DNA of 64,000 nt from Sialis fuliginosa (Eukaryota; Arthropoda; Insecta; Megaloptera; Sialidae), in NCBI GenBank assembly GCA_961205875.1, contig OY540813.1, positions 28,553,001-28,617,000 of the forward strand, written 5' to 3'. Both the position numbers and the translations under genes were made by a program. Shown here piece after piece: positions 22,482-34,562 of the stretch. The notes under the pieces were generated by a model that was given only the letters and a program-made list of their open reading frames with translations, was not told the origin of the DNA and searched no databases. The first letter of the stretch is position 1. Each line of letters starts with the position of its first letter.

Positions 22482-22995
22482 AAAAAATCATGTAGAGTTC
22501 GTAAAGAACGTTTATAGAGATTTAAGACGAAAACATTTTTATTATATAAAATTAAATGTTTTAAATTTCATAAAGAAAAATAAATATAAGAAAGTAAATA
22601 TTTTCATAATTTTCTTTACAGTAATTACTATAATTATTATTATGTTTTACAATTAAGTTTATGCACTATGAGATGGATATTGGATATGTATATTATTGTA
22701 TATCGATACAAATATTGAATAATAAATAAAAGATAAAAATAAAACTCACATGATTGTTGTTTTTTATTTTTTATTTAAAACAATATTAAACAAATTCAAA
22801 TTTGCCTGGCCCCCATGAAATTACACCGCGCTACTGATTTCAAATAATAACGAAATGCATACAGAACAGTGGCCAGTGGATAATAATTAACATTGACGTA
22901 AATTTGGTTGCCTATATGTACGAATTTTAGATTGTAATAATTGTACGTTTACTTCACGAATACATTTCAGCATATATTTATATTAATATAACCCA
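22482..22995. other. 3' flank of gene B
   Basis: AT-rich presumed 3' UTR and spacer. Near 22827-22837 'accgcgctactg' looks like one inverted end of a hAT-type element. Nothing else recognised. Confidence 0.4.
22579..22584 (+). terminator. Candidate poly(A) signal of gene B
   Basis: AATAAA 98 nt after the stop codon. A second AATAAA is at 22721-22726. Confidence 0.5.
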
Positions 22996-23572
22996 TCCTG
23001 AATTAATTAAACTTGGTTGGATGGTTGGATCTGGCTTGATGTCGGTTCTATTTTAAAATAATCAAAATCGTGTGTAAGGAGATGCGGTGAAATCCCAAAA
23101 TATTTATTTTCCAAGATATCTCATGAACGACACATGTTACGTGAAAATTTTATAGGACCTTTTTTGTAGAGCATTCAATTTCCTATAATATAAGTCTACA
23201 ACGTTTGTTGTAAAATATTCCCTTACAAAGATTTATTTCAATTTGCTTTTAAAAATCGTGCTTTGTTTTTTTAAATTGATATTTATCTACTTTGAAATAT
23301 TTAATATCATTAGGACGTTTGCATAAAAGATTTAAATTAAAATTCTCTAAAAATTAAAAATATACGAAAAAATAAACAGGTGCCGTCTTAAGAAAAATTT
23401 CTAACTAATATTTTTTAGTAAAATTGTATAAAAATTAAATGGTTAACCAATGCTAGGTAATTTATCTGAACACTATCGGTTTTTATTTAAATTTTTCAAC
23501 AATTAATTACCTTTGGTGAATTTAGCACGAGGAAGCACTGTGCATTTACTTGGCAGATGTTTCGTCTTTGAA
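22996..23572 (+). repeat. 5'-truncated copy of the ~830-bp 'cttcctcgc' family
   Basis: Matches the family from the 'aaacttggttggatggttgg' block to the 3' end gcacgaggaagcactgtg...cttggcagatgttt. Unclassified interspersed repeat; full copies lie at 33311, 42080 and elsewhere. Confidence 0.75.
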
Positions 23573-23864
23573 TTGTTCATAAATATAAAAAAATTGTTAC
23601 CATTTTTATTTCACGTTTAGTAACTTGAATTTAAGTATTTATAATTGTTTTTTGATAGTTTAATTATAGTGTATTCCAAGTTGGTTAAGCCATAGGACAA
23701 TTTGAAGTGTTGTAGTAGCCTTTGATCGAATTTAAAGATGTTTCATTAGTACATTTTGAAATACTGCCACAAAATTTAATAAAATTGTCTTTAGTATTTT
23801 GTTTTCAATTTTATATAAAATGATGAGATTTAAAATAATTTTTTTTAATTTCATTTAATTAAAC

Positions 23865-24148
23865 CATAGGTGTCCAACCTTTTGAACCTTCTGGACCGCA
23901 TAACATAAACTCAATTTACTAAGGGTCGCAGGCCAGAATATAAAACTGAGGACCTTTTTTTTTGGTCGCGTCAATTTCAATTCCTAATTTTATTGAATAA
24001 ATAAAGTTCGATTAGGAAAAAAAAATTTTTTTTTTTTAGTCTTGGTCGTATTAATTTCAATGCAGGTTTATTATTATTATTATTTTTAATTATCCTCGCG
24101 AGTCGCACCGAAGATCCTCGCGGGCCGCATGTGGGTTGGACAAGCTTG
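23865..24148. mobile_element. hAT MITE
   Basis: 284 bp. Ends cataggtgtccaacc and ggttggacaagcttg are inverted. The 8-bp flanks aattaaac (23857-23864) and atttaagc (24149-24156) agree at 6 of 8 sites, consistent with an aged hAT target duplication. 'ggccgcatgtgg' and 'ggaccgcat' inside are typical of this MITE type. Related interior sequence recurs at 61867-61980. Confidence 0.7.
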
Positions 24149-24149
24149 A

Positions 24150-24411
24150 TTTAAGCCATTGAGTGAGATGTTTTTAGATAGGTCTCTTAAAATTCAACAA
24201 AAATGTTAAAAGACCTTTTGATTTTAACCCTTCAGTCACGATATATTTAGTTAGCAGAGTGTCTCCCACCTTAATTAGTACTTTCAATGGAAATTATAGC
24301 GAACACTGTAGAATTATTTTTTTTTCTTTATACGGTAGAAATACCAAAGAGAATGTTAGTAAGGAAACCTATCAAGTGCGTATCCAGCACGCACTTGGCC
24401 GTTTTTTATTT
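24150..24411 (-). repeat. Inverted fragment of the 14431-15712 family
   Basis: Contains the reverse of 'ggagacctatc', 'gaagggttaaaatcaaaagg' and the terminal part ending ...cacgcacttggccgtttt. Confidence 0.7.
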
Positions 24412-25054
24412 GTAGATCAAACCTATCAAAAAGTTAACGTGGGCATACCTCTAATTATTATAGTTTAGGCGGGAGAGACGCCCGAATTAAAAAAAAATGT
24501 TAAATAATCAAATATACTCAAAAAATTCATGTATCATCAAAATCAAATACTATTTTTTTTAACGTAAATTAGCTTTTTTATGCATTCTTTGATTTGTTAT
24601 GAACGAAAATATAAAAAATTTATGTTCTTTTTTTTATATACTTTCACGTGTTTTACTATGTACAGTCAAATACAGCATCAGAATCAATAATCAAATAGTC
24701 TACGTTATCATTAAAAAAATGTTTTTATTCAAGGTTAACTCGAATTTAAATAAAATATTCATTAAAACATGAGAGGGGAGTCATTAATGAAGCCCAAACG
24801 TACAAACTACGTCATTGCGGAGAACATGTGGCAGAAATTACATAAAAAGCTGAATACGCGTAATATAACAGTAGCATGGTCTTGATTTTCAAATTATGTC
24901 CGGTATTACAAACGATTTTAAGAAAAAAATTTCAACAGCAAATACCTTCTTTTTTTCCTTACACTTACACTTTTTTATATTTTTCTTTCTACTTGCAATT
25001 TTTCAACAACACAAATTAGCTTTTACAACTGCAGTTCTTACAAATTATAGTGAC
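24412..25054. other. Spacer with 'caactgcaaatacc' repeat fragment (about 24928-25045)
   Basis: No gene. 24928-25045 shares a T-rich repeat with 34563-35045 and 51483-51665. 'gtccggtattacaaacg' at 24899 resembles the start of the TGTCCGGTATTATAAA MITE family. Confidence 0.5.
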
Positions 25055-25238
25055 CATGATATTCTATTATACATTTATAACATTTGAATACATCTTCGTG
25101 GTGATGTCAATTCACGCGCCAACGCTGATTGATCAAGGATCTATACATAACTTGGTGGGAGCCCCTCTCGACTTAGAATAAACACGAATTTCTCGTGTCA
25201 AACGATTCAGAAGGTTTAAAATAAATGAGTCCCGACTG
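25055..25238. repeat. Half copy of the 2248-3091 fold-back family
   Basis: Corresponds to the right arm of the gene A intron element: 'atattctattatacatttataac' type start, 'cgctgattgatcaagg', ending gagtcccgactg. Confidence 0.75.
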
Positions 25239-26221
25239 TACCAATTTTCATGCTTCTATCAAAAAGTTCAGATGAAAAGTTCTTAACGTCCGGACTATTT
25301 GTATATGACGAGGATGCAAAATAAAATTAAAAATATGATCTGACCAAATCACAGATTTTCTAAATATTCAACATAAAGTATAAAATAAAATAAGTAATAA
25401 AATTCATCTCTATACGTGCAACCAATGAAATTTGAATAGTGACATATTAATTTCCTTTCAATGTTATTAAATATCCAAGGTACCTACTTCACATTATAAT
25501 ATCGTATTCAAATTCATCAAATGAGGAAACATTGAAATTCAAACAGAAATTAATTATTTCTGCAATTTATTTAATATTTAGCCATCAATACATATTGCTT
25601 CCTCGCAATATCGAAGATACGAGAAGCTTTGTGATCGTTTCAAATTGAGACAAAAAAAATGTTCTCCGATTTCAAAATTTTAAATTGATTTAAACGTTTC
25701 ACGTCAAGACAAACACTTTTCGTTCCGTGTCTGTCTGCCCCTGAATCCATAACTCATGAAGCACTGAATCGATATTGTTGAAACTTGGTCGGATGATTAG
25801 GTCTGGCTTGAGGACCGTCCCATTTCAAAATCATCAAAATCGTGTGTAAGGGGGAGGGGTGACATCCCAAAATATTTATTTTTTCAAAATATCTCAAGAA
25901 CGACACATGTTACGTGAAAATTTTATAGAATATTTTTTGTAGAGCATTAAATTTCCTATAATATGGGTCTACAACGTTTATTTTAAAATATTCTCTTACA
26001 AAAGATTTATCTCAATTTATTTTTAAAATTCGTGTTTTGTTTTTCTAAATTGATATTTGCTTGGACATATTAATGTCATTTTGACGTTTTAAATGTCATT
26101 TTGGCGTTTTAAATGTCATTTTGACGTTAGCATAAATTTAGATTTAGTTTGAAATTGTCGAAAAATTAAAAATATACGAAACAATAACTAATATTTTAGT
26201 AAAATTGTATAAAAATTAAAT

Positions 26222-26363
26222 ACTTGAAAAACGGAGAAACTATGGTTTCTTAGTCACTTAAACTAAAAATATACACCTTAACCACAACAAAACAATGTCA
26301 CTCGACACGTGTTTCGACTTCACAAGAAGGAGCCTAACAGTTCCAGGAATATTTTTAGTTTAA
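26222..26363. mobile_element. Minimal Penelope-like insertion
   Basis: Flanked by the 13-bp direct repeat ataaaaattaaat (26209-26221 and 26364-26376). Contains caatgtcactcgacacgtg and tttcgacttcacaag, shared with 43954-44148, and short inverted ends (ttaaactaaaaata / tatttttagtttaa). No coding sequence. Confidence 0.7.
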
Positions 26364-26440
26364 ATAAAAATTAAATCGTTACCCGGGAAAAAATTTCAGA
26401 TCTGAAGTGATCTCGGTTGATCTTCATTTTGGAACAAATC

Positions 26441-26826
26441 AGATCTTTTTAGATCTTTGTAGATCGTTGTAGGTCTTTGCAGATAGTTGTAGGTCTCTGT
26501 AGATCTTTGTAGATCGTGACCTTTGCAGATCGTTGTAGATCGTTGTAGGTCTTTGCAGATAGTTGTAGATATTTGCAGATCGTTATAGATCATTGCAGAT
26601 CGTGATCTTAATAGATCGTTGTAGATCTTTGCAGATAGTTGTAGGTCGTTGTAGGTCGTTGCAGATCTTTGTAGATCGCTATTGATCTTTGTAGATCGTT
26701 GCAGATCTTTGCAGATCGTGATCTTTATAGATCGTTGTAGATCTTTGCAGATCGTTGTAAATCTTTACAGATCGTTGTTGATCTTTGTAGATCGTTGTAC
26801 ATCTTTGCAGATCGTCGTAGATCGTG
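26441..26826. repeat. Decamer array, GATC(K)TTG(T/C)A, ~38 units
   Basis: Almost uninterrupted 10-bp periodicity of gatctttgta, gatcgttgta and gatctttgca variants, occasionally reset by 'gtgatctt'. A 10-bp spacing puts each unit on the same face of the helix. The protein-like frames it generates (repeats of DLQRSTTIYK) are an artefact. Confidence 0.85.
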
Positions 26827-27545
26827 AGATTGAAACGTTTTGTTTGTATTTTAATCAATTTAAAAAAAATATGTGTATTTGTTATTTTAACAATACGGGC
26901 CTTAAATATCACTTAATACGTGTCTGGACTTTTTTTTCATTTTATTAAATTTAATAATAATATCTTATGTTTCTATGCTGTATTAACAGTAAATATTGAA
27001 TTTTTCTCTGTTTCGCTACTTATGGTATTCATTATAGAAAATCGTAAATATCTCGACTCCTGTGCTAGATAGAGAGTTGTTTTGCCCCCCACACCCCTAG
27101 TATCCCGAAGTATTTTTCCCGCTGGATCGAATGAGACCAATTACAACCCTTCATCTGTGACAGAGGGTGAGTTGTGAATTTATTTATTAATTTAATACAC
27201 GGGCCTCAAATATCATTCAATACGTTTCTGTATAATTTTTTTTTAATTAATTAAATTATAAACAAGGTTTCTATATAGTATATGTGTATTTGTTATTTAA
27301 GGTAGACAAAAGTTTATTTATGAATAAGTACATATTATTATGTATCTATAATATATGAATATCGTAACATAGCTCTCGCCAACACAGTATTTTCACTTTC
27401 ATTCGTATATATAAGCCAAGTCGGATCAGTTAGTAATAAGGTAATACAATACATATATGGTGGTTCTCTTCTCCAGGATTGCTCTTCGAACCCAGTTACT
27501 GCGGGAAGTCAAGCTGTGTGTGTGTACAAAAACATAATCAAATCC

Positions 27546-27720
27546 CCGATCTACGCAGATCTGCGTAGATCTGTTTTGATCTGTGTTGATCTACGCAGAT
27601 CAAAACAGATCTACGCAGATCTGTGTTGATCTGTGTTGATCTGCGTTGATATGTTCCAAAATGGAGATCAAAACAGATCTGTAAAAATGCAGATCTGATT
27701 TGATCACTTTAGATCTGAAA
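27546..27720. repeat. Second decamer array, GATCTRYGYW type
   Basis: gatctacgca, gatctgcgta, gatctgtgtt and gatcaaaaca units in 10-bp phase next to the right TIR. Different consensus from the left array but the same period and the same GATC core. Confidence 0.8.
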
Positions 27721-28039
27721 TTTTTTCCCGGGTAGCCTTTCCAGGCAATTTATCTCAACACTATCGGTTTTGTTCAATAATGAATTACCTTTGGTGAATT
27801 TAGCACGAGGAAGCACTGTGCATTTACTTGGCAGATGTTTTTTTACTTATCATTATAATTATATTTATTTACACATGAAAATCGCAACGTATTCTTTATT
27901 AAGTCACCTTGATGATGTTAATAAAAACAGGTTTTTGACTTACTTTGTCATCGTTAACCAAAAATAATATCTCAACATTTGTACATAACAAATATATTTG
28001 ATTGATATCCAACCGGCTGTAATTAGGTTATTTCAAGAT

Positions 28040-29265
28040 TTATAAAAGCTTAACCCTGCAGCGGTTGCGTCATTCATAGACCCAACTTGTATAGAGTTAT
28101 TATAGCCAGTTGTATTAATGTTACACGTACTTTACTAACATGACTAAAAAACGAAACTAAATGGCTATTTGTTGATAAAAAAAATGTTTTTTTTTATTTT
28201 ATTTTTTTTTCGGTCCCGCAGGCCTCTGTTTTAGCTTTGCATCAAAAGTTAATTGTCCCAAAATTTCAAACTCATAGATCAAACCTATGGACGATGCAAA
28301 CCGAGTCTTTTTCCCATTTGATTAACATGGGAAAAATTACTTTTTTACTTACGCGTGAATATCTCGTTGAAAACAATTTTTTTTGAAAATTTCTCAAGGG
28401 AATATTTTGTTTGGGATCTTTTTTATAAGAAATTTAAAAAAAAAAGTAATTTTTCCTATGTTAATCAAATGGAAAAAAGACTCGGGTTGCGCCGTCCACA
28501 AGTTTGATCTATGAGTCTGAAATTTTGGGACAATTAACTTTTGATCCAAAGCTAAAACATAGGCCTGCGGGACCGAAAAAATAAAAAAACACCCTAAATA
28601 TTTTTTTTTTATCTTATTTTTAATTATATGTAGAACAAGAATATAAACTTGTTTTGTGTAATTTGAACCACCCGTATTAAGTAAAATTCTGCAGTACTGT
28701 CTCGAAAACGGTTAATCCTATGATAAATAGGTATACAAAGTTTATTTTTGTGTCGTATAATTTTCTACAAGTACCCATCTCAGGAAAAAATTTAAGAACA
28801 AAATAATCGGCGGGCCCACTTTTAATTTGTTGTAATTTTGACTCCGACCTCGACTAACAAAAATATTTTAGTTTTCCATGGCAATTGTGATTTATATTCA
28901 ATAATGAATAAAATGCGTTGTATCTTTGTTATGAGTTATTTTATTATCAAAAATACGAAAAGCTTTGCGATCATTTTTTAAAGAAAAATTGTTCTCCGAT
29001 TTCAAAATTTTCACTGGATATTTCTTTTTATAATCGGTTTAGTATTAATAAGTGTTTAATCTAAACCAACTATAAAATTACATAACTGTATCACAATGGG
29101 TTCTCTAAATATTAAAGAAAAACTAATTTTAGACAAAATATTTCAGATTCTGTAGCTCTCTCGCGAAGAATTTTCGAACACATGTTTATACGAACTTTTT
29201 TTCTTGAAATATTTTTCTTGATCAACTGTTCAAGTTTTATACCACCTGATATGACCCTGTATAAT
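28040..29265. repeat. Composite repeat carrying a fold-back (28180-28600)
   Basis: 28180-28600 is a palindrome: cggtcccgcaggcct...caaaagttaattgtccc on the left, gggacaattaacttttgat...aggcctgcgggaccg on the right, with a ~90-bp centre. Flanking sequence (28085-28165 and 28620-29260) matches, in inverse, the repeat at 57530-57900. Confidence 0.7.
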
Positions 29266-31507
29266 TGTACAGTTCAATGTCTGTAATATAATGACGTTAC
29301 TTTTTTTTAAAGATCCATTAATGTTATAATTACAATCATACTTTTGCTGTACAAAATGTAAAAAAACTGTATTTGTGTTATGAAATGATTGTTTCCATTA
29401 AAATTTTTGGTAATAAAATATTGTTATATCATAATTGTTATATTAATGTTTGATTCTTTAAACAAAAATATCATATATTATTTATGAATTTCTAATTAGA
29501 AAGCAGTAATAAAATTTTTAAATTCCAGAAAATCCGGCCGAAACCGAAATAAAATCGTGAATTCCGGTACACCCTTAATTGTTTTACACTAGTTGTAAAT
29601 CACCCTGTTTAGAACTAAATAATAATAAATAACAAAATTAAACGTTCATTTCATATCTTTGTATCTTTATTTACTATAATATGTACTATTACCCCTTAAA
29701 AATCGTATAAATATATGCGGATCTAACAGACTTGACACCAGCACTAGTGTCATGACATATGAGATAGGGAGTTACTACTGGACGTATAAATTACAATATA
29801 ATATGCACAATATTGTTTAATTATTTTGATGAAACTTATAGACTTAGGTCCTCTTATTCCCAACAGATTTTTATGTTTTTTCGATGTTTTGTAATTTAGT
29901 CCTTCACTTAGATAAAAAATTATAATTTTTTACTCCGAGACTACACACATATTTAAAAAAAAGATTAAGAAAAATACATTTTCAAAATATTGATGGATGC
30001 AAAAGCAGAACTTGGAGTATATTAATATAAAAGTGCATTTGAAGCTTTAGATTTCTAAGTATGTACCTATACGATTTATATAATAATATTATATAATAAT
30101 ATAATTATAGATTTTTCCGTTTGGATGACTTAATGTATAGGTTTTATAACATATAATATTTTTTAAATTTTATCGGTATTTATAACGCATACATTAAATT
30201 CAGTTATAAATAGCAATCAGCTCATATTATGTAGTAGGTATAAGTATATATCATATGGTAATTTAAATGCATAACTTAAATGTAACATTTAATTAAAAAT
30301 TTTGTATGTATAATTACTTATTCGTCCAAGGTCTATATTTTGTTTCCTATCATTCAAAACAAATAAGTTTTTTACCCGTTTAGAAAATAAAATTTGTATT
30401 TCAAAATGATATAAGATAACAAATGGCCGGTATTATAAAGAAGCTAACAAAACACTTACAACGGGGTATTAATTATGTGATGTTATCTATGGATTTGTTT
30501 TGGAATTTATATCAGTGATACATCAACTTACTATAATACAGTTAGTGGCTCTGTATGTATGTACTATTGGTGTTTGATACATCAAGAGAACTGTCATATA
30601 GGTTTAACCAGGCCCCTCTTTCCCACTGGGCACTCTAGGCACGTGCCTAAGGCTCCTCGATCGATAGGGGCCCCCATATCACCAAACGATAACTGATATT
30701 TATTACCGAAAAACATATTTATTTCGAAAAAATCAAACGAAAATGGCATTAATGACTGACTACAATACCTACTTGCTTATTAGCTTTTATTTATTATATA
30801 TTTTTATATATATTTTATATATTATTATATTTTTATATTTTATATATTATTATATATTTAAATTATCAACTTTTGTTAAGAAAATTTGTAATTTTAGTTT
30901 GTATTTGTATTTGCTTTTTTCCTTGACTTATTCAGCACAGTATAAAGTTAAATTGAATAAAGTTTATTATAATATAATATTAAAAAAAGAAAATAATTAC
31001 AATTTTAAATTGTATTAAAAAATATATATAATTTTAAATTTTAAGATATCATAAACAGTATATTAATCATAAAATAAAAAATTAAAACTTCCTCTTAGGC
31101 GGGGCTGGTAGGGAATAGCATAAATAAAAACAAAAACTTCTGCCATGAGTAGGTATGTATCTATTTTATAATCCATAACAAAGGCATAGACATTTTCAAG
31201 ATTTTGACCCAATTCTGGCCATTTGTAGGTCTAAAGCACCGAAGTCCCTATATAAAAAATTCTGCCATTATGTTTTTATCTAAGTGTATGTCAAAATAAA
31301 CACTTGCACCAGGTCTGGTCCGATCGCGCATTAAAATTTTGGGGTCGAAATTTTGAATAGTCTCTAGAAAAAATCTTAAACATCTTTAATTGGAGTCTAC
31401 TTGAAGTAACCGTCACTTCCAAGCGGTTGTAACACGAAAAAGTGCGTATTTTTTATTATTAAACCTCTACAAGCTGGTGGAGCGGACTCATCGTCCGAGC
31501 TTATTGT
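29266..31507. other. AT-rich spacer, largely unrecognised
   Basis: 30421-30615 is a partial MITE of the TGTCCGGTATTATAAA family (ccggtattataaagaagc..., 'gagaactgtcatata'). 30606-30675 is a GC-rich hAT-like end (ggcacgtgcctaaggctcc). 30780-31080 is simple AT-rich sequence. No gene. Confidence 0.45.
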
Positions 31508-32655
31508 AGCTAACTTTTCGGGCTGTTGTCCACGTTGTCGTATTTTTAAACTTGACGTTTCGACTCTCATGTCGGAGTCTTCTTCAGAAGTGATTCTAAA
31601 AAAATGAGTTTAGCTAAATCTTCATCCAGTTCTTTTTCTCTCAGTTTCTTTTTGACTTCTTCCAACGCTTCGTTCATCGGTATTTTCGTGAAGAGAGACG
31701 TTACATCGAAGCTCACTAGGATGTCTTCCGGGTTTAGCTTGCACTCTCGTATCTTCTCAATGAAGTGCATTGAGTTCTTGACGTGGTGTTTTGCGGACTC
31801 ACACCATCATCCTTCGCAGAAACAGGGTGTCACCAATAACCTAATACATAGAGCGAAACAGATCAGTGAACCTGCACATTTGGAAGAAGAACTTAATCAC
31901 CTACGTATGGCCCTAAAGAAAAATGGATACTCCAAAACCTCCATCGAGAGAGTTATACGAAAAGAACAGCAAGACAAGGAAAAAGAAAAAGAAACACACA
32001 CAGCAACCGCTTACCTACCATACGTCCAAGGTTACACCGACAAAATTGCCAGACTTCTGAGAAAACATGAAGTAAAAACAGTTTTCAAAGCTCATAGAAA
32101 GCTAGCATCGCATTTCCCAAAAGCCCGAGGTGAACACCAGCAACTCCAAGGTCCGGGCGTATACAGCATACCATGCACGTGCGGGAAAGTTTATGTCGGC
32201 CAAACTGGCAGACACATCAGCACGAGACTTAAGGAGCACATCAGCCAAACCAAACACCAACACTGGGAAAAGTCGGCAGTGGCAGAACACCAAACCCACA
32301 CAGGACATACCATCAAATTCGAGGACACAAAAATACTCGCTAGGGAATCAAGATTTTGGCCCAGACTGTATAAGGAAGCCATCGAGATTCAAAAGCATTC
32401 AGACAACTTCAACCACTATAAGGGGATTGAACTAGCGAAGGCGTAGTTACCAGTCATCCGGAACGTCACGCATGACCACAGACAACACAGGTATATAAGA
32501 ACCGACACAGGATGAAGACACCAGTTTCAGAATCACTTCTGAAGAAGACTCCGACATGAGAGTCGAAACGTCAAGTTTAAAAATACGACAACGTGGACAA
32601 CAGCCCGAAAAGTTAGCTACTATGGACAACGACCACGAAAGCCAACAGGAGAAAA
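31508..32655 (+). mobile_element. Penelope-like retroelement fragment with internal inversion
   Basis: Flanked by a 15-bp direct repeat gtccgagcttattgt (31493-31507 and 32656-32670). The ends are inverted copies (agctaacttttcgggctg at the left, cagcccgaaaagttagct at the right). The left portion encodes reverse-transcriptase sequence on the minus strand (LVSFDVTSLFTKIP) and the right portion encodes the GIY-YIG endonuclease on the plus strand. The element is incomplete and rearranged. The sharp duplication suggests it inserted in this form. Confidence 0.9.
31795..32446 (+). pseudogene. Penelope-type endonuclease (GIY-YIG) domain, partial ORF2
   Basis: Open frame with PLE linker (AYLPYVQGYTDKIARLL, VKTVFKAHRKL) followed by the GIY-YIG fold: GVYSIPCTCGKVYVGQTG, RLKEH, and a C-terminal AVAEHQTHTGH block typical of PLE endonucleases. 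Codons before about 31795 in the same frame are antisense to the RT piece and not real protein. The RT domain itself is only partly present, so the product would not be a working retroelement enzyme. Confidence 0.85.
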
Positions 32656-32824
32656 GTCCGAGCTTATTGTTAGTCTGAGTTGGTACTTTAAAGTAACCAC
32701 ACAACAGACGGTTGTAAAACCTACACCGATTATACAGCTGGCTCCTATACTATAATATACACTTTTTTTAAACTGTTTATGCACTTTTCATAAGATAATT
32801 TAAAAGATATCCAGACATCGGTAC
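32656..32824. other. Short spacer including target duplications
   Basis: Contains the right PLE target duplication (32656-32670) and the left hAT duplication atcggtac (32817-32824). Nothing else. Confidence 0.5.
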
Positions 32825-34296
32825 TAGGGCATGTAAAAACCCAATAAATTTCAAAACCCGGTTAACAGGTTTTTAGTCGGGTTTTTCAATTAAGTATATT
32901 TTTTTTTAAAGTTCGTAATTGTATCTCATGTTCAAAGATTTATATCTGATGCATTAATTATACTTTGTTAATTTGGGTAATAGTAAATAATTGGGGGCCC
33001 AATTTTAAATAAAATTAATAAATACAATTTTTTTAATATATTTTTTAATTTATTACAAATGTATTTTGAATTATAATACATTATATTATATTAAAATAAA
33101 TTATTTATTTATTTTCATCTCAAATGTGGAATTTAAAATTCCCAGTTTGAAATTGATTAGTCTCAATTTGAATTTGAAATAATATAAATTCAATTTGATC
33201 TCCTTTATTATTATTATACACTTCACGAATAACACTCAAATTTCATTTACTCAGCTATAATATTTTAATTTACACATTGCGAGTTAGTTCATAAATGTTA
33301 CCATTTTATTGCTTCCTCGCAATATCGAAGATACGAGAAGCTATGTGATCGTTTCAGATTGAGACAAAAAAAAAGTTCTCCAATTTCAAAATTTTAAATT
33401 TATTTATCCGTTTCACGTCAAGACAAACACTTTTCGTTCCGTGTCTGTCTGTCTGTCCGTCCGTGTGTCCGTGTGTCCGTGTGTCCGTGTATCCGTGTGT
33501 CCGTCTGTCTCCTGAATCCTTGTCACACGCATAACTCATGAACCACTGAACCGATATTATTGAAACTTGGTCGGATGGTTGGGTTTGGTTTGAGGACGGT
33601 CCCATTTCAAAATCATCAAAATCGTAAGGGGGAGGGGTGACACACCAAAATATTTATTTTTTCAACATATCTCAAGAACTACACATTTTACGTGAAAATT
33701 TTATAGAATCTTTTTTGTAGAGCATTAAATTTCCTATAATATGGGTCTACTACGTTTGTTGTAAAATATTTCCTTACAAAGATTTATCTCAATTTATTTT
33801 AAAAATTCGTGTTTTGTTTTTCTAAATTGATATTTGATTGGATATATTAAGTGTCATTTTGACGTTTTAAATGTCACTTTGGCGTTTTAAATGTCACTTT
33901 GACGTTTTAAATGTCATTTTGACATTTGCATAAATTAAGATTTAGATTGAAATTGTCAAAAAATTAAAAATATATGAAAAAATATTCAGGTGCGTTTTAA
34001 GAAAAAATTCGAACTAAGATTTTTTAATAAAATTTGTATAAAAATTAAATGGTTAACCAATGCCAGGCAATTTATCTGAACACTATCGGTTTTAGTGAAT
34101 TTAGCACGAGGAAGCACTGTGCATTTACTTGGCAGATGTTTTTTTATTTGAATTAAAATTATTTAATACTTGAAGAAATCAAACAAAAATATAATCGACT
34201 ATCGGTTTTTCGGGGAAACCCCGCTTTTACGGTTTTGGTAAATTTTATCAAAAAACCGGTTAACCGGTTTCGATTTAAAGCGGTTTACAAGCCCTA
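32825..34296. mobile_element. hAT element with nested 'cttcctcgc' copy
   Basis: 1472 bp; ends tagggcatgtaaa and tttacaagcccta. 8-bp target duplication atcggtac / atcgggac (32817-32824, 34297-34304), 7 of 8 identical. 'aacccggttaac' and 'aaccggttaacc' palindromes lie near both ends. No transposase. A full member of the ~830-bp family sits inside. Confidence 0.85.
33311..34145 (+). repeat. Full-length 'cttcctcgc' family copy nested in a hAT element
   Basis: Starts gcttcctcgcaatatcg, has the tctgtctgtccgtcc run, 'cataactcatgaaccactg', a run of tandem 'tgtcattttgacgttttaaa' units, and ends gcacgaggaagcactg...ggcagatgttttt. Very similar to the copy at 42080-42889. Confidence 0.85.
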
Positions 34297-34562
34297 ATCG
34301 GGACGTTTAATTTTTTACTTTTGCCCTCTATATTTGTCCAGTCACATAAAAATGCTCCGTATTTTATTAACTTCTCTATATTTACACATTTTATAAAATA
34401 GTAATATTTCGAGCGACCAATAACCAAATAGTAATTAATAGTTAAATTAAAATAGGTATGTATGTACATTGTACAATAATATCCTAACTTGTGCTACCCC
34501 CACTTGGACGAACTCAAAGTTACGCGGTTTCTGATCTTCCCCTCAGGGGTTATTTTAAAAAA

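Larger units (their letters stand above)
26380..27734. mobile_element. piggyBac-like(?) element with subterminal GATC decamer arrays
   Basis: 1.35 kb with ~33-bp TIRs starting TACCCGGGAAAAAA and containing CAGATCT. Uninterrupted sister copies of the host repeat (e.g. 42797, 'ggttaacc') have TTAA at the insertion point, which fits piggyBac-type targeting with partly eroded flanks. No transposase is seen. Both subterminal zones are GATC-rich arrays. A fragment of another repeat (about 27000-27180) lies in the middle. Confidence 0.65.
25597..27844 (+). repeat. 'cttcctcgc' family copy split by two later insertions
   Basis: Left part 25597-26221 and right part from about 27735 to 27844 together form one family member. 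The interruption is a Penelope-like fragment (26222-26363) and a piggyBac-like element (26380-27734). This gives a relative order: family copy first, then the insertions. Confidence 0.8.

Noticed and set aside
26396-26948. Open frames with DLQRSTTIYK-type repeats
   Set aside because: Translation of the GATC decamer array in several frames; not a protein.
30743-31018. 91-aa frame rich in Tyr, Ile, Leu
   Set aside because: AT-rich simple sequence without signal of codon selection or known domain.
31604-31794. N-terminal part of the long plus-strand frame at 31604-32446
   Set aside because: This part is antisense to Penelope reverse-transcriptase sequence; only the sequence from about 31795 is real endonuclease coding.
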